A stretch of 64,000 bases of DNA. Origin: Pterobdella sp. o SKG-2022 (taxonomy: Eukaryota > Annelida > Clitellata > Hirudinida > Piscicolidae). The translations under genes were made by a program, and so were the position numbers. The number at the start of each line of letters is the position of its first letter. Position 1 is the first letter of the stretch. Shown piece after piece: positions 11,074 through 22,300 of the stretch. The stretch is from assembly GCA_964035795.1 (NCBI GenBank), contig OZ038320.1, positions 29,753,875-29,817,874 on the forward strand, read 5' to 3'. Below the pieces are notes generated by a model. The model saw only the letters and a list, made by a program, of their open reading frames with translations, had not been told where the DNA came from and made no database searches.

Positions 11074-11471
11074 AGACCTACCCTTCATTATATATTATAG
11101 TGAAGGTTTGGAAACTGCCGAAGTTTAAAATGACTGTATCTTGAGAAATGTGTTAGGTTTAAAATACAATAGGAAAAAATAGTGTAATTAAAAATAAATG
11201 AATAATTTGTTAGGTTCCAAAAGGTAGTCTGAATAGTATTGTAATTTTTATTCTTTAACTTTTTTAATTATGCATTAGTTCAAAAACTTCCACTCATTCA
11301 ATCTATTTGAAATTCTATTTTATTCATAAGTCAAAAAAAATTTGAAAAAACCAAAAAAACGCTATATAATGAAAAAATGAAGTCATTCGGTTAATTTTAT
11401 CATAACGTCATTCGGCAAATTTCTTGTTAGCTAGTCAATTCGAGATTTTAAAGTGTGCGAAAAGTGATAGA

Positions 11472-11641
11472 TGATGAATATTTTTAAGAAAAAAAGAGTC
11501 AATCCTCTTATAACATCACAGCCATCCATGATGGATCTACATAAAAAAAGAATTTCCAAGGCTCTGAATTAGATCCAAAAAACCCTATTGGCTGTAGCTG
11601 TCGTTGTATTTGCTATTGCTGCAGTCGTAGCGTTTGTATAA
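11472..11641 (+). pseudogene. Broken paralogue of the 59-aa membrane protein
   Basis: It reads like the intact ORF at 6983 (SQPSMMDLHKKR, then a hydrophobic tail ending AIAAVVAFV) but has a TAG at 11571-11573 in the middle. One A is missing from the following A-run (ccaaaaa instead of ccaaaaaa), which shifts the hydrophobic tail out of frame. Two independent lesions make it a pseudogene. Confidence 0.65.
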
Positions 11642-11898
11642 AAAAATCAGGGAAAAACATTGAAAAGTCAGAGGAAAGCCAGGTGGATATTGATGGCGAG
11701 CTATCCAAATAGAGAGGTGTGCTGATCGACAGACAGTTTGTTGCTGTGTTGGCAGTAGATATAACAGTTCAGTTTTGTTATTATTTTGACATTTAAGTCT
11801 CATTTAAGTTGTTTTTGTGCAATATATAAAATAAAAAACGTTATTTTTTAAAGAGAATATTGTTTTGTGCCCAAATAAAGTGATAATACTTATAAATT

Positions 11899-12014
11899 AT
11901 ACATCCATCTTTTTAGTTCTTGGAGCCAAACGTAAATATTCAAATGAAAACACTTAAGAGCTTCGTGGAATAAAATAAACTCCCAAAAGTGTTCATTTAA
12001 ATACATCCATCTTT
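11899..12014. mobile_element. Small insertion flanked by a 14-bp target duplication
   Basis: The word atacatccatcttt occurs at 11899-11912 and again at 12001-12014. The 88 bp between first copy and second are absent at the matching place of copy A (around 3768-3785). Near its inner end the insert carries the inverted pair aaatgaaaacactt / aagtgttcattt. It is a short non-autonomous element of unknown class. Confidence 0.55.
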
Positions 12015-12409
12015 GGTTTTGATTGATCGATCACGTTGACAAGAACAATAAAACAATATAGATTTTCAACTATTTTTCAAAAATCCAATACACTATTGGC
12101 ACATTTGAACTTTTTAAGACAAAGGAAAATCATTACGAAAGACTTAGTACAAAATTGATATTTTCCAATTTTTTTTAAACAAGTTCAATGTTTTAAATAA
12201 TTTTTCAAACAAATTTTTTATTTTTAAATATAAATTAAATTAGTTTTCGATGTTTTGAAAAAAATGGTATGACCAATCAGATTACTGCGGTTATTTCTTC
12301 AATCTAGTCACCTCCGTTAAAAAAGCGCAAAATAGTGATGGAAAAAAAATATTTTTGTATAATAATATTAATCAAAAATAAAATTTTTTAATATCTTTTT
12401 AGTTAGATC

Positions 12410-12472
12410 ATGGTTGTGATTGGAGTTGATTTTACTTTTGAGTCGACTTTAACATCCAACAGCCATGTCTAG
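12410..12472 (+). promoter_or_regulatory. Candidate upstream ORF overlapping the TIMM21 start
   Basis: An ATG at 12410 opens a 20-codon frame ending at TAG 12470-12472, which overlaps the TIMM21 ATG (12465) in a different frame. If the transcript leader includes 12410, scanning ribosomes would meet this uORF first and TIMM21 translation would be reduced or regulated. There is an AG acceptor-like site (tttttag) just upstream at 12402. Confidence 0.35.
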
Positions 12473-14130
12473 GATTGAGTTTTTGAGCAAGTTACCTTTT
12501 GTATATCGATTAAATTTTTACTTGCAGCCGCATATTTTTTTCTCTAACACTTTTTTTTCTACTAGATTAAACTACACCTCAATTTCTCAATTAAAAAGCA
12601 AAGAAAAACAAAAAATACACTCACAGGAATCCCAAAATTTTTCATCTTCATTATTAAATTTACAATTTTACAAAAGTGGCTTATGTTTTTCGACTAAGAG
12701 TGATAAAACTAGTGATCAAAGCCAAGACAAAAACTTGGTTGCAAGTTCTAAAGAAGATGGAATTAAATTTTCAGATCTATCTACTTCACAAAAAGGTTTT
12801 TGAATTTATTCAGTTACGAAGTTTTGCTTTTTTGGGGGAATCGGATGGACCTTAGATGACTTTTTTTTCTAGAGCAAACATATTGTTTTTATATTATACT
12901 TTGCCTTTTCAGAGAAATTCAAAAATCCTTTATTTTGATTTTCATATGTTTCAGATATGAAAAAAATTGAACTTGGAATTGATTAAAATCAAGTATTTTT
13001 AAAAATTTCATTGTATATTCTTGCATATTATTTAGCTAAGCAGGTGAGTTCAGACACATTCTATACTGGAATCGTCATTGCAGGGATTGCTCTCACAGGT
13101 CTACATCATGTCATTGTTTTCATTATTTCGTTTTAATGTTTCATTTATTAAATATTGAATTATAATTCAAAAAAATAATTTTAATGAGATTAAAAAAAAT
13201 ATATTCTGAATAATTATTTTAATATATTCATGTAGACATTGTTTCTAAAAATATATCAATAGATACAAAAGTTAAATTCAATGGGAAAACTTCAAATTTC
13301 AAATCAAAGCCAAATATTTATCCAAAAATTTTTCAATGTTTAATGCTTTAACTTATATGAATCGAACTAAAATTACTACAGATTTTAAAATTATTTTACT
13401 GCAGTTTATATCTTCTTCAGCTTAGGAATGGAATTGTTTTCAACACAAACGCCAAATGGGCTCTACAATTTAGCCTATAAAAAAGCTATTAAGCATGATA
13501 GGGTAAGCTGAACAAAACTCATGATTTTTAATGAAATTTTTATATAAACCTTAGTATACTGAAACTAAAGTTAATAATAGTTAAAAAACACCAGACTTAT
13601 TGAATCTGTACAAAACTTTGTATGACTAGCTCTTATTATAAAGTAATACCAATAGGTATTGACTACTTTAGGGACACCGATAAAAGCATATGGTGAAATG
13701 ACTCGGAGAGGAAGAAGACAGCATGTAAGGTGGCTGTTTTTTATTGATTTCAAAATCAAGAAGCATCAAAGTATTTTTTCAACTGAATTTTTAGGTCTTC
13801 TGAATACACTCTAGACGATGGAAAGAAGAAAGTAATGAATATTGAATTCCATTTAGAAGGGTATATTATTTTGTTTCAATTTGAGTTTTTCAAAATAGTT
13901 TTCAGGGCTTTTTGTTAAAACGGATAATTTCAGGTCATCTAAAAAAGCAACAGTTCTGGCTGAATCTGTCGCGGTAAGTTAAACTTTAGCATTTCAAAAA
14001 TAACATATAAATAATATGATATAACTTTCATCAGGTGAACGGAGGTAAATATGAGTTGAAGTATGTTGTGATGCGTGTTGACACCTACCCTCACGAGGTT
14101 GTCACCATCCTGGATGAAAGAGACCAATAA
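12465..14130 (+). CDS. TIMM21: Mitochondrial import inner membrane translocase subunit Tim21
   Basis: Single-pass inner-membrane protein of the TIM23 presequence translocase. Its intermembrane-space domain contacts TOM and respiratory assembly intermediates. Seven exons with consistent phases: 12465-12795, 13036-13098, 13405-13502, 13656-13729, 13795-13860, 13934-13973, 14035-14130; 255 residues. Exon 1 codes the long, poorly conserved, Ser/Lys-rich presequence region. The membrane segment is built across exons 2-3 (TFYTGIVIAGIALTG then VYIFFSLGMELF). The hallmark domain follows: GTPIKAYGEMTRRGRRQHV, then KKVMNIEFHLEG, then a C-terminal strand KYVVMRVDTYP ending DERDQ. The start is the first ATG giving a basic, amphipathic N-terminus. 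In exon 4 I chose the donor five bases after the first possible one because only it restores QHVRSSEYTLDDG. AATAAA lies at 14171. Full-length and apparently functional. Confidence 0.93.
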
Positions 14131-14612
14131 AACGCGTCAAAAAATGTATCAAAGTTATTTTCGAAAATTCAATAAAAATTTAAATCCTTTTGATTCTGTC
14201 TATAAAATATCAAATCGGGTAAGCTGAAAAAAGGCTTAATTTGAGTGAGTTTTTTATAATTAGGATTAGTTAAGTTTATGATAATTTTTATAGTAAGGGT
14301 TAAGGCTGCCTTAGGACTAGCGTAGAGAAAGGTTGAGGTTAAGATGTTAGTTGTGGCCCCATTGAAGCCAAGTTCAAATCACGGTTGAATTATCTGACTA
14401 AATCTAATGGTTAAATCTGACTAAATGTAATGGTTAAGAATGAAGTTGAAATATTTTTTATGCCAACTGTGTGCAGAACTTATTGATTTTATTCATTTGA
14501 TTGTATTTCAATTAATTTCATCCACCCCATACCTCAATAACAATAACCAACATGAAGTACAATAGCCTGAATCTAAAAGTAAGGACAACAAACACAAAGT
14601 ATTTATTAACTG
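14131..14612. other. TIMM21 3' flank, non-coding
   Basis: Contains the probable TIMM21 poly(A) signal (aataaa, 14171-14176). No other feature recognised before the foldback element. Confidence 0.4.
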
Positions 14613-14695
14613 ACACGAACTTTTCGTAAGGCTAGCTTACATTATCAAGTGATCCAATTCGATAATGTAAGCTAGCCTTAAGAAAAGCTTCGTGT
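14613..14695. mobile_element. Foldback element, short copy
   Basis: Left arm 14613-14646 (acacgaacttttcgtaagg, then gcttacattatc) pairs with right arm 14661-14695 ending cttcgtgt. The loop is about 14 nt. It has the same core as the element at 9529-9696 (cgaagcttttcgtaag and cttacattatcaagtg), with a different inner segment. Confidence 0.7.
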
Positions 14696-14869
14696 AATTT
14701 AATAATTATACAATATGTTTAGCTTGAAATTGCATCAGAAATAGCTTGAAATTGCATTGGAAACAACTTGATTCAAACACGTTTTTCAATGGCCAATGCA
14801 ATATCACGTAAAAGAGACAAAGAACTACGATCCTCAAGAGAAGATTCCTCAGTCTCTGCTTGAAAAATT

Positions 14870-15450
14870 TTTTATTGTGGCTCGTCTTCATTTTTATTGC
14901 TTGTTAGTGACTTATATTCATCCTTTGTCGGTTTTTCTCATATATCATTTCTTTGTAAGGTCTCCTTACCTATCTTGCATTCTTTCATTAAATTTTATAT
15001 TTCTAAATTTCACATTCTATCTTCGATTTAGTTTTTGTTTGTTTTTACTTACTTGTTTAATGGGTTCTCAGTCTTAATTTCATTATTCTAGCCCTAGTTA
15101 TTTCATTCTCCATTTTTCAATTCATTTATTTTTTTTATAAATTTTAATCCATATATTATTTCAATATTTTGCCACTTGTATGACACCCTTTTCATGGTTC
15201 ATTTATCATGCTTCAATTATACTCACCATTATCCAGCTTCAATTGTTATTAATTTCTACATTTACAAAACATAAATTGTTGAAAACCCTTTTCAGGTCTT
15301 TTTCCAATTTCAACTTATATTTCTTTAGGTCCATTCAAAGTTTATTTTTCTATTCATGTCTTTCTTGACCATCCTGCCTTTTCAATACCATTTGTTAGGC
15401 ACTTGTATTAATCTTCTATAATTCTTTCCCATAATCCTTTTGGATCGTCC
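14870..15450 (+). other. Pyrimidine-rich leader before the retroelement
   Basis: The plus strand is strongly T+C-rich across this stretch, which creates two long shadow ORFs with Phe, Leu and Ser. It abuts the retroelement and may be its 5' untranslated region. No coding signature is visible. Confidence 0.35.
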
Positions 15451-18400
15451 GCGCAGGATCCTCCGGGTTCCTCGCCGTTTCGTCCACAGTGTGGAAGCCA
15501 TTGGCATGTCGTCTGCCCTTCACCCCTCTAGTCAGCCTCCTTTTTTCTTGACAGTAATCCGTCCATCTCTAATTTGGTAATTTCTCCAGTGGTTCATTCG
15601 TCACAACCCGTAAACGTTTTTTCCAGTCAAGCTCATTTATCTAATCTGCTTTATTCATTTACATGCAGTTCTTGCAAGCTACATAAAAGACTAGCTGCAG
15701 TCAAATTTAGAAAATGCACTTCGTTTTTTCATCTTAGGTGCGTTAAATTGTCTCGTGTACAGGCGCTTCTTATTGGAAGTAATTGGTCTTGTCCCTATTG
15801 CTCAGATATCGACCATATCCCGGTCTCTGTTCAAATTGATCAGCATCTCCCCGACGAAGCATTCTTCAAGTATTTGCAAGACTTGAAACTTAATTCATTC
15901 ATTATTTGTCGTATTCCCAAAGAAGCAAGAGTGGTTTTCGCAGACTCATTAGTCCAATTAAATGAGTCAGTTTTGTCTTCCAATGACATTACCTCATGGC
16001 AACGTTTATTGGCTTTCGCAGGAATGGTTTTTCACCACACGTCTTCTGGTAGCGTATCTAATTCTTCTTCAGTTAAGCTCAATATTTCTGATTTTATGTC
16101 GTTATCAGGTCTCCCGGACATAAGTACGAGACCCCCAAAGTCAAATTTTTCGTCTAAAAGCTCAATTACACCTTTGAAACGAATGGTTTCTTCTAAATTC
16201 AATGACTTCGACATAAAGGGCGCGTTCCGCCTCCTCTCCTCCGACAATGTCTTTGCCAATGGTCCCGGAAACGGTTTTCTCCCTTAGATCCATACATCCC
16301 TTGGGTGACCCAGTTTCAGATATTAATCCCAAACACATTCCTACAGCACCAGTTATGACAGAGTCTTCGGTTAAGAAAGCGATTCTCTCTTTTCCTAACG
16401 GTTCGGGTTTTGGACCTGATTTACTTCGCCCTCAACATTTAAAGGACATAATATCTTTCTCCCTGGGAGCCAGTGCGAATTCGGTTCTTCGGTCTATCTC
16501 TCGATTTGCTTTTTTCGTTTCATCAACTAAAATTCCGGACCCTATCAGGCACTTGTTCTTTGGTGCCCATCTGTACGCCCTTCAAAAGAAAGGTGGTGGC
16601 ATATGTCCTATAGCCGTTGGAAACACCTTTCGTCGTTTGTTTTCCAAATTATCTCTGCATTCAGTCATGAACTCGCTCAGAGAGGATTTGTTACCTTGTC
16701 AGTTGGGCGTCGGCGTCCGTATGGGGTGTGAGTCAGCCGTCCATGCTACTCGATTATTTATTAATCACTCAGTCGATCCCTAGGTGCTTTAGAAACTCGA
16801 TGTTTCTAACGCCTTCAATTCTATTGACCGTAAAACGTTCATTGGCGAGATAGCCACTCGTTACCCGTCCTTGTACTTTTTAGTTAACAAAGCCTACTCC
16901 AATCCGTCCACTTTTTTTGCTGGCGAACACCGCATTTCTTCTTCAATGGGTACTCAACAAGGTGACCCTCTGGGCCCAGCTCTTTTTGCGTTGGCCGTCG
17001 ACAAAATTGCCAAGAACGTGTCATCGGAGTTGAACATTTGGTACATAGACGATGCCACAATTGGTGGTCAGGCTAGCTGTGTCTTTAACGATGCAAAAAA
17101 ATAATTAACGCCTTCAAATCAACTCCAATAAATGTGAGCTGTTCATTTTAAACCATACAGCGGACATATACGCTGACACTGTCAAACAGTTCTATTCTGC
17201 CGTCAGTATCATTGCCTCCTAATCACTCTTGGTCAGTCTTGGGTCTTCCCCTCACTCACGAGGCCATAGTTCCCATTCTTGACTCAAAATTAGGAGACAT
17301 TCGTCTGCTTTGCTCCAAGATAGAAGAAGTTGACCCCCATCATGCATTCACTTTAGTGAGGAACTGCTTCTCTATTCCCAAATTGGTGTATATCCTTCGA
17401 ACGTGTCCTACTTTCGTTGAGCTCATGATATTATTGGAGTTCGACTCTATCATTCGTGCTGCTCTCTCGTCCATTTCCAATGTCTCTCTGTCAGACAAGA
17501 GCTGGAAGCAAGTATCTCTTCCAAATCGTTTCGGTGGTCTAGGTTTTAGATCAGCGCGAGCCCTATCATTGCCATGCTTCCTCTTTTCCTCATATGCATC
17601 CTCAAGTCTCGTTTGGCTCCTTTTATCTGTTTCCGACGCTCTCGTGTCTGATGATCTTCAAGGGGGTGATCATGACGTCGTTTCAGCTAGGGAATCGTGG
17701 CAGAAACAATGCAGTTTCCCCTTTAAATCTTTTGGGAAGCCAACGGAAATGGGATGATCTTTTGTGCGAGGTCGCTCTCAACGATTTTTTGGTAGACGCA
17801 GACCAGTCGGACCGTTGTCGTCTTCTTGCTGCCAGGTCGGCACACTCTGCCGCGTGGTCGGAAGCTGTGCCAATTCCCGTTTTAGGAAACTTTTTAGGTG
17901 CAGAAGAGCTTCGGGTGGCGGTGGCGCTTCGAGAAGGGGCTAATATTTCATGCCTTTGCAAGTGTGGTGTAAGGATGGACGCGAAAGGCTACCATGGCTT
18001 TTCGTGTCGACTGAATGAAGGGAGACTCTTCAGACACGCCGAGATCAACTCCATTATTAAAAGATGCTTGGGGAAGATATGCTTGTCTAGCATCCTCGAA
18101 CCATCAGAGCTCGACAGGAGTGACGGACGTCGTCCTGATGGTATAACGGCCTTCCCTTGGAAGCATGGAAAATGCTTGGTCTGAGACGCAACAGTCGTCG
18201 ATGCTTTTTCCAAGTCCCACATTATCGCCAGCTCCATCGAGTCAAGATCCAGCGCAAAATCTGCGGAAATATTACAAAGCCGCAAATATCAGGGCTTGGT
18301 GGGCAACTTCCATTTTCAACCAGTTGCATTCGAGACAACGGGCTGCTGCGGACCTCCAACCAGTAGCTTTGTTGAGGAGTTAGGTAGAAAAGTTATCGAG

Positions 18401-18510
18401 GCGTCAGGGGACCTTTTGGAGGCAGTATGGTTGCGCTAAAAGGTTTCCCTTGCAATTGCCGGGGCAATGCTACCAGCATTCTTTCCTATTTCCGTTCTCC
18501 TTCCTCTTTC
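15450..18510 (+). mobile_element. Non-LTR retroelement: PHD-like finger, RT and PD-(D/E)XK-type nuclease (decayed)
   Basis: One element read through several frames. A PHD/RING-like finger (about 15664-15809) has C-x2-C, KC-x4-FH-x2-C and W-x-CP-x-C ligands. An RT domain follows: GPDLLRPQHLKDI, GGICPIAVGNTFRRLF, LDVSNAFNSIDR, GTQQGDPLGPALFALAVD, and the catalytic WYIDDATIGG (YIDD at about 17042-17053). Further on come a conserved NRFGGLGFRSA block, a CKCG-x-GYH-x3-C finger and RHAEINSIIK. A nuclease-like end has GRRPDGITAFPWK, DATVVDAF, a RKYQGLV block and VAFETTG. Lesions are frameshifts near 16250, 17104 and 17690, a TAG near 16788, TGA at 18182 where Trp is expected, and TAA at 18437. It is visibly less AT-rich than its surroundings. 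The architecture resembles restriction-like-endonuclease LINEs; no apurinic endonuclease domain is present. Confidence 0.85.
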
Positions 18511-19393
18511 TCTTGAGTGCAGTTTTTTTTTTCTTTTTCTTTTTTTTACATCTCAATTTTCATCTTCACCAAAAGTATCATTTGTATATATGCTTGTTCA
18601 AACATGCTTTCAGCTGTAAAATAAATTTAATAAATACTTTTTGTTTATTGTTCTCACTTTTAATGATCAAGATGTTGAAATTTATATGAGATGGTCGATA
18701 ATTTTACTTGAGTTTTGTGTTTATTCGATTTTTGATCGCTTTTGGCTTGTCTAAATTTATTGTGACTGTATTTTTTTTGAAAATTAACTAGTTTTTGTGA
18801 TTCGTGAGAGTTTTGATAAATTTTTGGTTTAAACTAAATATTCGCAAGTCAATGCATTAAAAATTTATTCAAAACGCTTGAAATTATACCCAAAGAAAGT
18901 TGAAAAAAAAATTATTGGATAGAAATTACGTTATTTTTTGTGATTATTTTATGGTATAAAACTGATCAAAACCAAAATAAATGCTTTTTTAAATTAATTT
19001 AAAATATACTAAAAATGAGTAGAGAAATTAAATTTTAAATTCTTAAAATTCAACTTTTAAAAATAATTTTAATTGAAAATTTTTTTTAAAAAATTATTAA
19101 CAATTCAGAACAGATGTATTGAATTTTCGAAATAAGAAATAAAAACCAAAGAGAAAAATGAAGCTAAATTTAATAAAATTTCAAAAGCAATGTAAAATTG
19201 CTTAGTATGATGGTAACTAGGAAAAACATCAAAATATATACAAGTGAAGATAAACATTTTTGTATAGCTTTCAAAAATAGCATTATATAAATACATTTTT
19301 AGTATTTAAAAAGATAAAATCCGGTGAATTAAGAACAATAATAAACTGATAAGCAAATACAAATGGAATCTGATATTTTAATAAATAATGAAT
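18511..19393. other. Non-coding, AT-rich
   Basis: Begins with a T-rich run (18525-18550) that may be the 3' tract next to the retroelement. It is otherwise featureless down to the 3' end of the minus-strand M13 gene. Confidence 0.4.
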
Positions 19394-22300
19394 TCAAAAC
19401 AGTAAAAATAAATGCACAAAAAACAGCATATAAAAAATTATTGGTAGGTTGACCACAAGGAGTGACGCAAGGTTGATGGGGCAGTTGAATGCCTTGGAAA
19501 ACTCCGCAAAGTTCATTAGTGCGCTGTTCACTCTGGGAGGTTAAGTTTATGGTTTAAATTTAGGTTGAGTAGCTAATCATTTGGTGTTGAGTGGATTGGA
19601 TTGTATTTATTCGATATCAGATTATATTTTAAATTTATTTAATTATCAAATTGAGTTTGGTTTTAAAGTTTTTATTACACTAAATCCGATATAAAATTGA
19701 TTTGAAAAGAAAATTCCAAATTAAAGTTAGTGGTAATAAATTTTACTTAGTATTTATTTGTACGTTTTTTGTGTAGTTTTTATATATTAGTTTTTCGATT
19801 TATTTGCTTAAATTGATTGTATTTACCACATCTACACGTACTGCTTATAATCTCTCATTATTCGTAGATTTTAGTTATAATATTATCATTATTTAAATGC
19901 ATCGACATTGTATTAAAAGGTTTTTAAAAGCTTGCTAAGCAATTTCGTCACAGTTGATAGGAACTCAATGATCGATCGATATTAATAAAAATTTATTTTC
20001 AATGCAAAATTTTAATAGACTTCGAACAAAATGAATTGTTTTATGTAAATTAACAATTAATAATTTCACATACCCTGTTTAACATCATAAAACACATAGA
20101 ACTATTGTAAATACGAACCAACAATATTTAGTTATGATACAACAGCATTTGATAGGAACAAAACAGTATGAAACTGTGACATAACAGTAATAACCGGCGT
20201 TGAGAAGGCTGGTGGTAGTCATAGTTTTTGGGCAGCTGCATCCATGAAGACTCTTGCCTTCTTCTGCACCACGTCTGCGTGAAGTTGAATGTTATAATTA
20301 TTTATTTATAATAATAAATTGGAATTGTAATGAATAAAAAAAATAAAAGTCAATTTGCGTCTGAGGCGCCCTCTAAGGGATGAATATAATCGAAATAGCA
20401 ACACCAACATGACTAATTATATGATTAATTTATATTTATTTTATCAATATTAGGCTTCAATCTGCAATATGTATATAATGTGCTTTTCAATTGCAAAGCT
20501 TTGATTTTCAGCAAAGAAATATTCCATACTAAAATGTTTTCTTTTCGCCATTGCTTAAACAGCTTCCCATAACCTCCTCATTTTTGTCGATAGATTCTTT
20601 GTGTAACTTAGCAGCAGACCTACTTGTTAGCCTAGCTAATGCTCTATGCTTGGACTAAACTTATCTAAAAATTACAGCTTTTTATTCTCAATTAATGTAT
20701 CAAACAATTTTTCAATTTTTATTGTTTTTAAATTATAATAAATAAAACGATGTATTTAAAAACCTGTTACTATATACTAATCAAGTTAAACACCTAAAAC
20801 TTCAAGTATAATACATGTTTCATTCAGTAAAACTAAGCAACCTACCTGAGCGTAATTGATAAAAAACATTTGTTCTGTTGTGAACTTTTGGAAGGGCAAG
20901 AGAAAGTCAAAATTGTTGTTTTTATTGTACCAATTTTTATAAGAGTTGTAGGCATTTCTCAATGCTGTGTTGTCAACCAACAACTCAGTCAACAGGCTTG
21001 TGTCACTGAGACTCTATGATTTGACGGTGGGAGGGAAAGGTTTCAATAGCTTGATTAGTGTATTGTATTGGTGTTTCATGAACTATTATTCTATAACAAT
21101 AGTGTATCCTAATAATTATTTTGATGGCATCATAGTTATAAAAGTTTAATTCAATTTTAATCGTTCAAAAGTGAACAAAAACAATGAATAAAACTATTTG
21201 ACCAACGTCTCTATCTATAAAAACTTTTTACAAACATTCCTTGCACACATAATACTGCAGAATACTGCACTAGTTCCAACACACATGTTCACAAGGCTCT
21301 GCATAACATTAGTCATTGTTTAGTACAAACTCGAATCACCTCATATTCAAAAAACTGCTCTTTCGCCCTTTTACTCTGCCAGCAAGAACTCGCGTCGTCT
21401 AGAGAATAAGGATATTCATGTTATTTTTTGTTAGTTTATTAATACGTTTATATATAATATATGTTGGATTTTCTATAGTTTCTTTGAGCTATGAATTTTT
21501 TAAACACGTTTATTTATGAAAAATCAGCTAAAATGTTTGATATTTTATCATAATTCATTATGTTGAATAAGGCATTTTTCTAATCCATAACCATACGTTT
21601 TTCTTATTCGAGTTTTTTAGCTGATTTTTTTGTGTGAAAGATTTTTTATTTTCTCATAGTTTGAATAAACTATATGAAAAAAAATATTAGAAACAAACGA
21701 TATCTCTAATTCAGAATCATAACTTTCATTAAGTCCAACCTTATCATAAATTGTTTATATATATACACATATAACTAAACGCATCTACAAAATAAATTAT
21801 ATGGAATTTCAAAACCCGAAACCCCTTAATGAATTGTCATGGCAAACTGACCAGAGAAATGAACCAGGTGGGCAATTTGATGGGCCATGATTGAGCCCAA
21901 TGAACTGTATATTATGTACCTGTATAAAAGATTTTTGAGGCATTATTACTACATCAATTATTACTACTCAACTTTTTTACTTCAACAAAAATAAATGTTA
22001 TGATTTGTATGGTTGCAAATTTGATTTATTTCATCGTTCCAAGAGAATTGGATGAAATTATTTATGAAAAAACTAATAAACAATTTAAAAACTATAAACA
22101 TATACACAAATAATGTATTATTTAGGAGGCCTTTTTAAGGAGATTTAATCAGCAAGAAAGCTAGTTAAAATATAAAAAGTGGAACAAAAAGCGTCTTTCA
22201 CACCTTGATTCTAGGCATATTATAAAAATTTAATAAAAAAATTAACAATTGAAATAGGATTATTTATTCCGAAAATTATTTAAAATGGTGATATGAAAAC

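Larger units (their letters stand above)
11074..12090 (+). repeat. Dispersed unit, copy C (broken ORF, with inserted element)
   Basis: The longest copy of the unit. It keeps the upstream blocks (taacgtcattcggcaaat at about 11403-11420, tcgagatttt...agtgtgcg after it), the ORF region (11472-11641) and a downstream flank matching copy A (gattgatcgatcacgttgac, then the block before caatacactatt). It is interrupted by an 88-bp insertion (11913-12000) that copy A lacks. Confidence 0.75.

Noticed and set aside
14796..15368. Two plus-strand ORFs rich in Phe, Leu and Ser
   Set aside because: Produced by the pyrimidine-rich tract; no domain or splice support.
17683..18285. Minus-strand ORFs within the retroelement
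   Set aside because: Antisense shadows of RT/nuclease coding sequence.
20967..21149. Plus-strand ORF
   Set aside because: Overlaps M13 exon 15 in antisense and has no features.
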